64,000 nucleotides of DNA. Origin: Dokdonella sp. (GTDB taxonomy: Bacteria > Pseudomonadota > Gammaproteobacteria > Xanthomonadales > Rhodanobacteraceae). The DNA is taken from positions 1 through 64,000 of the forward strand of contig JALOBC010000003.1 in assembly GCA_023228465.1 (NCBI GenBank), written 5' to 3'. The position numbers and the translations under genes are program-made. Position 1 is the stretch's first letter, and each line of letters starts with the position of its first letter. Below the pieces are notes generated by a model that worked only from the letters and a program-made list of their open reading frames with translations, had not been told where the DNA came from and made no database searches. Positions 36,035 through 43,116 of the stretch are shown one piece after another.

Positions 36035-36373
36035 TCACTCCTCGCAGCGATCCAGCATGCGCTCGGTAATGACCCATTCCTTGCTCTGGTTGAAGCGCAC
36101 GTCTTCGACCACGCATTCGGTGCCATCGTCGGCCACCAGCATCACGTCGTAGTGGCCGCGCTCGATGTCGGTCAGGGTGAACGTGTCGCCCGGCTCGACC
36201 GTGTCGCCGCTGCCGTCGCCGAGCTGGTCCTCGCCCCACTCATCTGCCTTCACCGAAGAGAGATACAGGTGATGGATCGAGGTCTTCGACCTGTTGACCA
36301 CGTCCAGCTCATGGGCTGAAGCGTGACCGGCTGAACAGACTGCGACGGCTGCGGCAAGAATCAGATAACGCAT
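36035..36373 (-). CDS. Small secreted protein of unknown function
   Basis: A 112-residue protein with a signal peptide (MRYLILAAAVAVCSAGHASA, cleavage before HELDV). The mature part is acidic and probably beta-rich: VVNRSKTSIHHLYLSSVKAD, GEDQLGDGSGDTVEPGDTF, and DVMLVADDGTECVVEDVRF, with two cysteines (TECVVED and LDRCEE) that could form a disulfide. The pattern IHHLYLSS...WGEDQLG...GDT occurs in a family of bacterial secreted proteins that I recall but cannot name. It stands alone, convergent to miaB. Confidence 0.8.
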   Translation of the reverse strand: MRYLILAAAVAVCSAGHASAHELDVVNRSKTSIHHLYLSSVKADEWGEDQLGDGSGDTVEPGDTFTLTDIERGHYDVMLVADDGTECVVEDVRFNQSKEWVITERMLDRCEE

Positions 36374-36489
36374 GTCTGGATCCCCTGTTGAGAAAAGAAA
36401 GGCGCCGACGGCCATCGGGCCGCCGACGCATGTGCAACGCAGCGATTATGCGCGGCACCAAGGGCGCCGGCAACGGGCGCGCAACGCGG

Positions 36490-37257
36490 CTACGGGGCGC
36501 CGGATCCGGACTCGATCACCTGCTCCAGTACCAGTGCGCCGTCCCTGCCGGCGCTGCCATGACGCCGCACGCGCAGCACCTCGCGCACGCCGGGCTGATG
36601 CCGGTAGCCCTCGATGGGCGAGGTGAGCGTATGCCACGTGCCGGGCTCGCCCTCACGCAGGCCCTGCGCGTCGTAGTGCAGCTCGCGCACCTGCAGGCAG
36701 TTGCCGACGGCACTGCTGCAGGCGACGGCCTGCGGCGCCACCTCGAAGAACACCACCGCACCTGGCCCGCCGAAGCGCGCAGCCGCGGTCGGCTCTCCGA
36801 CAAAGCCCAAACGATCACCCTTGGGCGTCAGCAACACCAGCGTCGGCGCCCCGGCCCGATCAGCGATGTGCAGGCGGCTGCCGGGCAGGCGCTCGCTGAT
36901 GACAGTATCCAGGGCCGCCACTGCGGGATCGGCACAGGCCATCCTGGTGGCCATGATCGGGCCGAGCTGCAGGTGTCCGTCCTGCAGCTCGTAGCTGGCG
37001 CCCATGCGATTGCAGGCGTTGCTGATGGCCAGGCGCCCGTCCTGGAAATCGAGCTGCAGTGGGCGCCCGGGCCGCGCGAACAGCGCGAAGATGCGCTGCC
37101 CACCTGCATCGCTCGCCTGCTCCAGCCGCCAGTGATAGCGGGTCAAGAGGGTGGCGGAGTCCGCCACGGACGCCGCCGCCGGTCGCACCGGGTCGCTCGT
37201 GGGCGGCGTGGCACAGGCCGCCAGCAGCAGGGGCAGCAGCAGGATGGCGGGGCGCAT
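36490..37257 (-). CDS. META-domain lipoprotein (META plus DUF4377-like)
   Basis: A 255-residue predicted lipoprotein. The signal ends in a lipobox (MRPAILLLPLLLAAC, Cys at residue 15). The first domain is META/HslJ-like (YHWRLEQASDAGGQRIFALF, LQLDFQDGRLAISNACNRMG, GPIMATRMACADPAVAAL). A second C-terminal domain (EVAPQAVACSSAVGNCLQVR, TWHTLTSPIEGYRHQPGVRE) resembles DUF4377. HslJ-type META proteins are linked to heat shock and novobiocin resistance in E. coli, but the mechanism is unknown. It is divergent from phoH. Confidence 0.88.
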   Translation of the reverse strand: MRPAILLLPLLLAACATPPTSDPVRPAAASVADSATLLTRYHWRLEQASDAGGQRIFALFARPGRPLQLDFQDGRLAISNACNRMGASYELQDGHLQLGPIMATRMACADPAVAALDTVISERLPGSRLHIADRAGAPTLVLLTPKGDRLGFVGEPTAAARFGGPGAVVFFEVAPQAVACSSAVGNCLQVRELHYDAQGLREGEPGTWHTLTSPIEGYRHQPGVREVLRVRRHGSAGRDGALVLEQVIESGSGAP

Positions 37258-37450
37258 GGGGTTCCTCCCGGGAGAAAAGCGGCCAGTATGCCGTGCACCC
37301 GGCCCGGGGCGATGAACCGCCACCCTCCCGCCGGGCGCGCGCAACACGGCCGGTTTCCATCGAACCCGACGCAGGCGCTGGATTGCCGCGCCCCAGGCGG
37401 CCGAGCGCCGACTGGCGGCGGCCCGCATGCCGCGCTACCCTCGCCCGCCT

Positions 37451-38428
37451 ATGACGGAACCCATCCAGCACGAATTCGCACTCGAACCGGACGACGGCGA
37501 GCGCCTGGCCAACCTCGCCGGCCCCTTCGACGAACACCTGCGCCAGATGGAACTGCGGCTGGGCATCGAAATCGCCAACCGCGGCAACCTGTTCCGCCTG
37601 AGCGGTCGGGCGCCCGCGGTGCGCCGCGGCGAGCACGTGCTGCGCACACTGTATGCGGCCACCAGCGAAGGCATCCTGGGCGCGGCACAGGTCAACCTGC
37701 ACCTGGCCGAGGCGGGCGAGGACGCGCCGAATGCCGGCGCCCACGAAGTCGCCATCAAGACCAAGCGCGGCACCATCCGCGGCCGCGGGGCCAACCAGCA
37801 ACGCTACCTGGCCGCGATTGCCACCCACGACATCAACTTCGGCATCGGCCCGGCCGGCACCGGCAAGACCTGGCTGGCCGTGGCCATGGCGGTGGACGCG
37901 CTGAACGACAGCCGCGTGCAGCGCCTGGTGCTGGTACGTCCGGCGGTGGAGGCCGGCGAGAAGCTCGGCTTCCTGCCCGGCGACCTGAGCCAGAAGGTCG
38001 ATCCCTACCTGCGCCCGCTCTACGACGCGCTCTACGAAATGCTCGGCATCGAGCGCGTCATGAAGCTGATCGAGCGCAACGTCATCGAGATCGCGCCGCT
38101 GGCCTACATGCGCGGGCGCACGCTGAACGACGCCTTCGTGATCCTCGACGAAGCACAGAACACCACCGTCGAGCAGATGAAGATGTTCCTGACGCGCATC
38201 GGCTTCGGCTCGATCGCCGTGGTCACCGGCGACATCAGCCAGACCGACCTGCCCCGTCACATTGCGTCGGGCCTGCGCGACGCGGTGGATGTGCTGCGCA
38301 AGGTCGAAGGCGTCAGCTTCACCTTCTTCACCGCCCACGACGTGGTGCGCCACCCACTGGTGCAGCGCATCGTGCGCGCCTATGAAAGCCGCGAATCGTC
38401 GACCGGGTCGCAGGGGCCGGCTGCTTGA
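37451..38428 (+). CDS. PhoH-family ATPase (YbeZ)
   Basis: A 325-residue cytoplasmic NTPase of the PhoH/YbeZ type, probably working with YbeY on RNA or ribosomes. It has an N-terminal KH-like region, Walker A GIGPAGTGKTWLAVAMAVDA, the PhoH signature PLAYMRGRTLNDAFVILDEA with Walker B, and TGDISQTDLPRHIASGLRDA. The start MTEPIQHEFALE is chosen; eight more residues upstream are possible. The stop codon overlaps the ybeY TTG start. Confidence 0.95.
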   Translation: MTEPIQHEFALEPDDGERLANLAGPFDEHLRQMELRLGIEIANRGNLFRLSGRAPAVRRGEHVLRTLYAATSEGILGAAQVNLHLAEAGEDAPNAGAHEVAIKTKRGTIRGRGANQQRYLAAIATHDINFGIGPAGTGKTWLAVAMAVDALNDSRVQRLVLVRPAVEAGEKLGFLPGDLSQKVDPYLRPLYDALYEMLGIERVMKLIERNVIEIAPLAYMRGRTLNDAFVILDEAQNTTVEQMKMFLTRIGFGSIAVVTGDISQTDLPRHIASGLRDAVDVLRKVEGVSFTFFTAHDVVRHPLVQRIVRAYESRESSTGSQGPAA

Positions 38429-38913
38429 AGTCGCCGCGGAGCCACACTGGCGAGCTGGCCCTGTGGTTCAGGAACGAAGCGGGGCGGCGCGGCGTGCCGC
38501 TGCGGCGCTCCTTCGAGCGCTGGATCGGCGCGATTCCCGAACTGGCGGCGCGTGCGGGCACCACCGAAGTCAACCTGCTGATCGTGGACGAAGCGGCCGG
38601 GCAGTCCTACAACCGCGAGTTCCGCGGGCGCGACTACGCCACCAACGTGCTCAGCTTTCCCTGCGCGGCGGCACCGGGTGTGCCGAGCGGACTGCTGGGC
38701 GACCTGGTGATCTGCGCGCCGGTGGTGGCACGCGAGGCGCGCGCGCAGGCCAAGCGGCCGCGCGACCATTACGCGCACCTGGCCATTCACGGCACCTTGC
38801 ACCTGCTCGGCCACGACCACGCGGAGCGCGCCGAGGCGGAAGCGATGGAGGCACTGGAACGGTCGATCCTGGCTTCGCTGGGCATTGCCGACCCCTACCA
38901 TCCGCGGCGCTGA
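38425..38913 (+). CDS. ybeY: Endoribonuclease YbeY (TTG start)
   Basis: A 162-residue metal-dependent RNase for 16S rRNA 3' maturation and ribosome quality control. The zinc-binding motif HGTLHLLGHDH is present near the C-terminus, with NREFRGRDYATNVLSF before it. It begins with TTG (38425-38427), which overlaps the phoH TGA; no ATG fits better without losing the N-terminal helix. The tight coupling to phoH is the usual ybeZY arrangement. Confidence 0.95.
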   Translation: MKSPRSHTGELALWFRNEAGRRGVPLRRSFERWIGAIPELAARAGTTEVNLLIVDEAAGQSYNREFRGRDYATNVLSFPCAAAPGVPSGLLGDLVICAPVVAREARAQAKRPRDHYAHLAIHGTLHLLGHDHAERAEAEAMEALERSILASLGIADPYHPRR

Positions 38914-38936
38914 GGGCGCCACCATGCGGCGGCGGC

Positions 38937-38955
38937 GTTTGCTACACTTGCAAAC
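38937..38955 (+). promoter_or_regulatory. Inverted repeat and -10-like box before corC
   Basis: GTTTGC (38937-38942) and GCAAAC (38950-38955) form a 6-bp inverted repeat around TACACTT. TACACT (38943-38948) resembles a -10 box 30-40 bases before the corC ATG. No clear -35 box is seen. It could be a promoter or a binding site. Confidence 0.3.
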
Positions 38956-38984
38956 CCGCCCAGCAGGGCATGCATTAGTCATCG

Positions 38985-39827
38985 ATGAGCGAGGACCCTC
39001 CCAGTAGTCCCCCACCCCGATCGTGGTTCGAACGCCTGACTCAGGCCCTCTCGGGCGAACCGCAGAACCGCGAAGAATTGCTTGAAGAACTGCGCCACGC
39101 CCAGGCCAATGGCCTGATGTCCAACGACACGCTGTCGATGGTCGAAGGTGCGATCCAGGTGGCCGACCTGACCGTCGCCGATGTCATGGTGCCACGCGCG
39201 CAGATGATTTCATTGCCGGTGGAGGCGACCCCGGCCCAGATTCTCAACGACGTACTGGATTCGGGGCATTCGCGTTTCCCGGTGCACGCCGCCAGCAAGG
39301 ACGAGATCCTCGGCATCCTGCTGGCCAAGGATCTGCTGCGCTGTTTCGCCGAGGACGGCATTCGCGATATCCGCAAGCTGCTGCGCCCGGCGACCATGAT
39401 CCCGCAGTCCAAGCGGCTCAACATCCTGCTCAAGGAATTCCGCCTCTCGCGCAATCACATGGCCATCGTGGTGGACGAATACGGCGGCGTGGCCGGGCTC
39501 ATCACCATCGAGGACGTGCTCGAGCAGATCGTCGGCGACATCGGCGACGAGCACGACGACGACGACGACGACCACAGCCTGATCCAGAGCACTGCGCACG
39601 GCGACTTCATCGTCAATGCGCTGACCCCGGTGGCCGAATTCAACAAGCGCTTCGGCAGCGAATTTTCCGGTCCGGATGCCGACACCATCGGCGGCCTGGT
39701 GACCGCGCGCATGGGCGAGCTGCCGGAAGCCGGGGCCGAGATCACGTTCGGCGGCTTCCACTTCCAGGTGACCAAGGCCGATCCGCGGCGCATCCTGCAA
39801 CTGGTCGTGCGCGTGCATGAGGCCTAG
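38985..39827 (+). CDS. corC: CorC/HlyC-family CBS-domain protein (YbeX)
   Basis: A 280-residue cytoplasmic protein with two CBS domains (VADVMVPRAQMISLPVEATP and the second with NILLKEFRLSRNHMAIVVDE) and a C-terminal transporter-associated CorC_HlyC domain (TIGGLVTARMGELPEAG). Between them is an Asp-rich stretch DEHDDDDDDHS. CorC has been tied to magnesium and cobalt efflux, and YbeX to ribosome metabolism. The classic E. coli order is miaB-ybeZ-ybeY-corC-lnt; here the next gene is an Lnb-like protein instead of lnt. Confidence 0.95.
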   Translation: MSEDPPSSPPPRSWFERLTQALSGEPQNREELLEELRHAQANGLMSNDTLSMVEGAIQVADLTVADVMVPRAQMISLPVEATPAQILNDVLDSGHSRFPVHAASKDEILGILLAKDLLRCFAEDGIRDIRKLLRPATMIPQSKRLNILLKEFRLSRNHMAIVVDEYGGVAGLITIEDVLEQIVGDIGDEHDDDDDDHSLIQSTAHGDFIVNALTPVAEFNKRFGSEFSGPDADTIGGLVTARMGELPEAGAEITFGGFHFQVTKADPRRILQLVVRVHEA

Positions 39828-39831
39828 GGGA

Positions 39832-40022
39832 GCCGGGATTGGGGATGCATGATTCGGGATTCGGGGGCGTGCGCCGGTCACGGTGGGCAGCGCAGCCGAG
39901 CGCGTGGCTTGCCGTGGCTCTCGCGGCTTGCTGCCTGCTGCTGGCCGACGCCCTCCACGGCCAGACGCTGCCGTCCCCGCCTGCGCCCGGCGTCACCCAA
40001 TCCGCATTCCCCAATCCCCAGT
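39832..40022. repeat. Inverted pair of the dispersed GGGATTGGGGATGC repeat around the start of the Lnb-like gene
   Basis: GGGATTGGGGATGC (39835-39848), followed by more GATTCGGGATTCGGG sequence to about 39867, faces GCATTCCCCAATCCC (40004-40018), its reverse complement with one extra base. The 5' edge AGCCGGGATTGGGGATG aligns with AGCCGGGAATCGGGAATG at 2937. Unlike the pheS-pheT copy, these arms lie inside or at the edge of coding sequence: the left arm supplies the ATG and first codons, the right arm encodes VTQSAFPNPQSA after the signal peptide. Confidence 0.7.
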
Positions 40023-41164
40023 CCGCGCCAGCAATCAGCCTGCTGACCATTGGCCCGGGCGAGATCTATTTCGAGCGCTTCGGCCACAACGCCATCGTGG
40101 TGCGCGACCCGCTGCGCGATGCGGCGATCGCCTACAACTACGGCATGTTCGATTTTGCCGAGGACGACTTCCTGTGGAACTTCGCGCGTGGTCGCATGCG
40201 CTATCGCATGGCCGCCAATCCGCTGGCGTTCGACCTGGCCATGTATCGGGCCGAGGGGCGTTCGATCACCGAGCAGCACCTGGATCTCGATCCCGACCAG
40301 GCAGCCGCCCTGGCCGCGTTCCTGGAATGGAACGCGCGGCCGGAGAATGCCTGGTACCGCTACGACTACTTCGATGACAACTGTTCGACGCGCGTGCGCG
40401 ATGCGCTGGACCGGGTACTGGGCGGACGGATCAAGCTGCAAAGCGAGGGCCGTTCGCGTGGTTATACCTACCGTCTCGACGCCCTGCGCCTGATGGTGCC
40501 CGAACCGGCGCTGATGCTGCTGATCGACCTGGGCCTGGGGCCGCGCTCCGACCAGCGCATCGACTACTGGCAGGAAAGCTTCGTGCCCATGACCCTGGCA
40601 CAGGTCGTGGCCGAGACCCGACGCGCCGATGGCCGGCCCCTGGTGGCGGCAACCGAGGTCATTGCGCGCGGCGAGGTCGCCGAGCCGCCCTTGTTGCCGC
40701 CGGACCTGCGCTGGCCGTTCCTGATCCTCGGCCTGGCGCTGGGCACCGGACTGGTCTGGCTCGGCCGCCGGCCGGAGCGTGTCGCGCAGGCCGCCGTGGC
40801 CATCTTCGCCAGCGTGTTTGTGCTCGCCTGCGGCCTGGCCGGACTGGCCCTGCTGTTCCTCTGGTTCGGCAGCGCGCACCAGGCCGCCTGGGGCAACGAG
40901 AACCTGGCCCTGCTCAACCCGCTGTGCCTGCTGCTGGTGCCGGCCTGGGTGGGCGCCTGGCGCCGCGCATGGCGGCCCGGAAAACTCAGCCAGGGCATCG
41001 CCTGGCTGGTGGTGCTGATTGCCGGGCTGGCCCTGTTTTCCAAGATTTTGCCCTGGTTCCCGCAGGCCAATGCGCACTGGATCTTCCTGCTGCTGCCGCT
41101 GCATGCAGCACTGGCGCTGGATCTCCGGCAACGTCGGATGACCCCGATGCCGGCCACCAGGTAG
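39845..41164 (+). CDS. Lnb-like (DUF4105) membrane protein, probable lipoprotein N-acylation enzyme
   Basis: A 439-residue protein. A signal or anchor helix (AWLAVALAACCLLLADALHG) is followed by a periplasmic DUF4105/Lnb N-terminal domain (about 60-275): ISLLTIGPGEIYFERFGHNA with the conserved His, IAYNYGMFDFAEDDFLWNFA, and YRYDYFDDNCSTRVRDALDR with the conserved Cys. About five C-terminal membrane helices follow (for example PFLILGLALGTGLVWLG). Lnb proteins with this His/Cys domain N-acylate lipoproteins in Bacteroides. The gene sits exactly where lnt lies in E. coli, after corC. The start is uncertain: ATG at 39845 or TTG at 39839, both inside a dispersed repeat. Function in this organism is inferred. 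Confidence 0.8.
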   Translation: MHDSGFGGVRRSRWAAQPSAWLAVALAACCLLLADALHGQTLPSPPAPGVTQSAFPNPQSAPAISLLTIGPGEIYFERFGHNAIVVRDPLRDAAIAYNYGMFDFAEDDFLWNFARGRMRYRMAANPLAFDLAMYRAEGRSITEQHLDLDPDQAAALAAFLEWNARPENAWYRYDYFDDNCSTRVRDALDRVLGGRIKLQSEGRSRGYTYRLDALRLMVPEPALMLLIDLGLGPRSDQRIDYWQESFVPMTLAQVVAETRRADGRPLVAATEVIARGEVAEPPLLPPDLRWPFLILGLALGTGLVWLGRRPERVAQAAVAIFASVFVLACGLAGLALLFLWFGSAHQAAWGNENLALLNPLCLLLVPAWVGAWRRAWRPGKLSQGIAWLVVLIAGLALFSKILPWFPQANAHWIFLLLPLHAALALDLRQRRMTPMPATR

Positions 41165-41437
41165 CCGCGCAGGTCAGGCTCGAGTCGAGCGCACTGCAAG
41201 CGCGGGGCAACGGCAACGCACATGGCAGTGCCGTCGCACTTCCCGGCCAGCAAGCCGCACCCGCGCGCCCGATCGGCAACCTGGATGCGCACCGCTCGAC
41301 CCGGCACCCGGGAAGGCCGGCCAGGTTCGATGGTCGGCACGATTATCCGGCCGCGCCCGGACGGGCCGGGGACGACCATTGGCCGGGAGCCAGGACCGGC
41401 ATTGCCGCACGCGCGCCGATGCAGGCATGATCCGCGC

Positions 41438-42457
41438 ATGGATCAACCCGGCGCCAGCCTGCCCACCGACCCGCACTGCACCGAGCCCGTGGTGGTCAAC
41501 TGCGTGGCCTACGGCGCGGACGGCACCCGCGCACGCGAGATCACGGTGGAGGAAATCAGCGACGTGCTCGCCACGCCCGACCAATGGGTCTGGGTGGGAC
41601 TGCGCGAACCGGGCGAAGACCTGCTGGAAGTCATCCAGGAAGAATTCGGCCTGCACGAGCTGGCCATCGAGGACGCGCACACGGCCCACCAGCGCGCCAA
41701 GATCGAGGTGTATGGGGATTCCCTGTTCATCGTCATGCACACGGCGCAGACGGTGAACGGCCGCATCGAGTTCGGGGAAACCCACATCTTCCTCGGGCGC
41801 CGCTACATGGTCACGGTGCGCCACGGCGCCTCGCTTTCCTATGCCGGCGTGCGGCGGACCTGCGAGCAGGACCCGGAACTGCTGGCGCTCGGCCCGAGCT
41901 ACAGCCTGCATGCGGTGCTGGACTTCATCGTCGACAACTTCTTCCCCATCGTCGGCGAGTTCCGCCAGGAACTGCAGGAACTGGAAGACGAGGTGTTCGA
42001 GGAAACCTTCAAGCGCGAGACCATCCGCAGCCTGTATGACCTCAAGAAGGAACTGGTCACCCTGCGCCTGGCGGTGGCGCCCATCCAGGACATCCTCAAC
42101 CAGCTGGTGCGCTTCTACCCCAACCTGATCCGCGACGAGGTGCGGCCCTACTTTCGCGACGTGTACGACCACGCCGCCCGCATCAACGAATCCACCGATA
42201 CCCTGCGCGAAATGCTCACGGCCGCGATCAGCGTCAACCTCGCCCTGGTCGGCGTGGCGCAGAACGAGGTGGTCAAGCGCCTCGCCGGCTGGGCCGCGCT
42301 GCTCGCCGCGCCCACACTCATTGCCAGTTGGTACGGCATGAACTTCCGCGACATGCCCGAACTTGCCAGCAACGGCGCCTACCCGGCGCTGATCGGCGTC
42401 ACGCTCGGCATCTGCGGCGTGCTGTATCTCGTGCTCAAGCGCGCCAAGTGGCTGTAG
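41438..42457 (+). CDS. CorA-family magnesium/divalent cation transporter
   Basis: A 339-residue transporter. The long cytoplasmic domain includes DQWVWVGLREPGEDLLEVIQ, the EDAHTAHQRAKIEVYGDSLF block and helices with ELEDEVFEETF. Two C-terminal membrane helices carry the pore motif YGMNF (ASWYGMNFRDMPELASNGAY), and the protein ends in a Lys/Arg-rich tail (LKRAKWL). Length and layout are those of CorA. It may import Mg, Co or Ni. The start MDQPGASLPTD is chosen; upstream in-frame sequence is not coding-like. Nearby corC is only functionally related by name. Confidence 0.93.
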   Translation: MDQPGASLPTDPHCTEPVVVNCVAYGADGTRAREITVEEISDVLATPDQWVWVGLREPGEDLLEVIQEEFGLHELAIEDAHTAHQRAKIEVYGDSLFIVMHTAQTVNGRIEFGETHIFLGRRYMVTVRHGASLSYAGVRRTCEQDPELLALGPSYSLHAVLDFIVDNFFPIVGEFRQELQELEDEVFEETFKRETIRSLYDLKKELVTLRLAVAPIQDILNQLVRFYPNLIRDEVRPYFRDVYDHAARINESTDTLREMLTAAISVNLALVGVAQNEVVKRLAGWAALLAAPTLIASWYGMNFRDMPELASNGAYPALIGVTLGICGVLYLVLKRAKWL

Positions 42458-42543
42458 GCCGCTTGCGCGATGGTGCATCTGCGGCCTAACCTGCCGTTGC
42501 GCCGCGCGATCCGCCGCCTGCGGCCGGGGACGATGAACGGGAC

Positions 42544-43116
42544 ATGACAAGCCACGGCGACCACACGGCCGCGCTGCTGCGTCGTTGTTCGGGCGGCGAT
42601 GAGGCCGCCTACGGCCAACTGTTCGAATTGATCTACGCGGACCTGCACCGGCGCGCACGCCGTCTCGGCAAGGGCGGCGGGGCAACCCTGTCCACCACCG
42701 CCCTGGTACACGAGGCGTTCCTCAGCCTGGCCGGTTCGCCGCTGGCGCTCAACGACAAGGCGCACTTCTTCCGCCTGGCCGCGCGGGCCATGCGCCGCGT
42801 GCTGATCGATGCCAGCCGCCGGCGCAGCGCACGCAAGCGCGGTGACGGCGAAGGCCATGTGACGCTCGACACCTCGCTGGCGGTGCCGGGGCAGGACCTG
42901 GACGTGATCGCTCTCGACCAGGCGCTGGATCGACTCGCCGCCGCCGAGCCACGCATGGCGCAGGTGGTCGAACTGCACTTCTATGCCGGCCTGGAATTTG
43001 TCGCCATCGCCGAAATGCTGGCGCTTTCCGAGCGTACCGTTGCCCGCGACTGGCGCGCGGCACGCGCCCTGCTGCATGATTCTCTCGCCGGCGCAGGACA
43101 GGCGGCACATGACTGA
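42544..43116 (+). CDS. ECF sigma factor, TIGR02999/ECF43-like, paired with a Ser/Thr kinase
   Basis: A 190-residue extracytoplasmic-function sigma factor of the TIGR02999 type. Region 2 shows the pattern STTALVHEAFLSLAG, in which Thr51-Thr52 stand where most ECF sigmas have acidic residues (DAEDLVQE), followed by HFFRLAARAMRRVLIDASRR. Region 4 is a helix-turn-helix, LEFVAIAEMLALSERTVARD. No anti-sigma factor is seen; instead the gene overlaps a Ser/Thr kinase by eight bases. In Vibrio an ECF43 sigma (EcfP) is activated when its partner kinase (PknT) phosphorylates a Thr at this site. The same mechanism is likely here but is inferred. Confidence 0.9.
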   Translation: MTSHGDHTAALLRRCSGGDEAAYGQLFELIYADLHRRARRLGKGGGATLSTTALVHEAFLSLAGSPLALNDKAHFFRLAARAMRRVLIDASRRRSARKRGDGEGHVTLDTSLAVPGQDLDVIALDQALDRLAAAEPRMAQVVELHFYAGLEFVAIAEMLALSERTVARDWRAARALLHDSLAGAGQAAHD

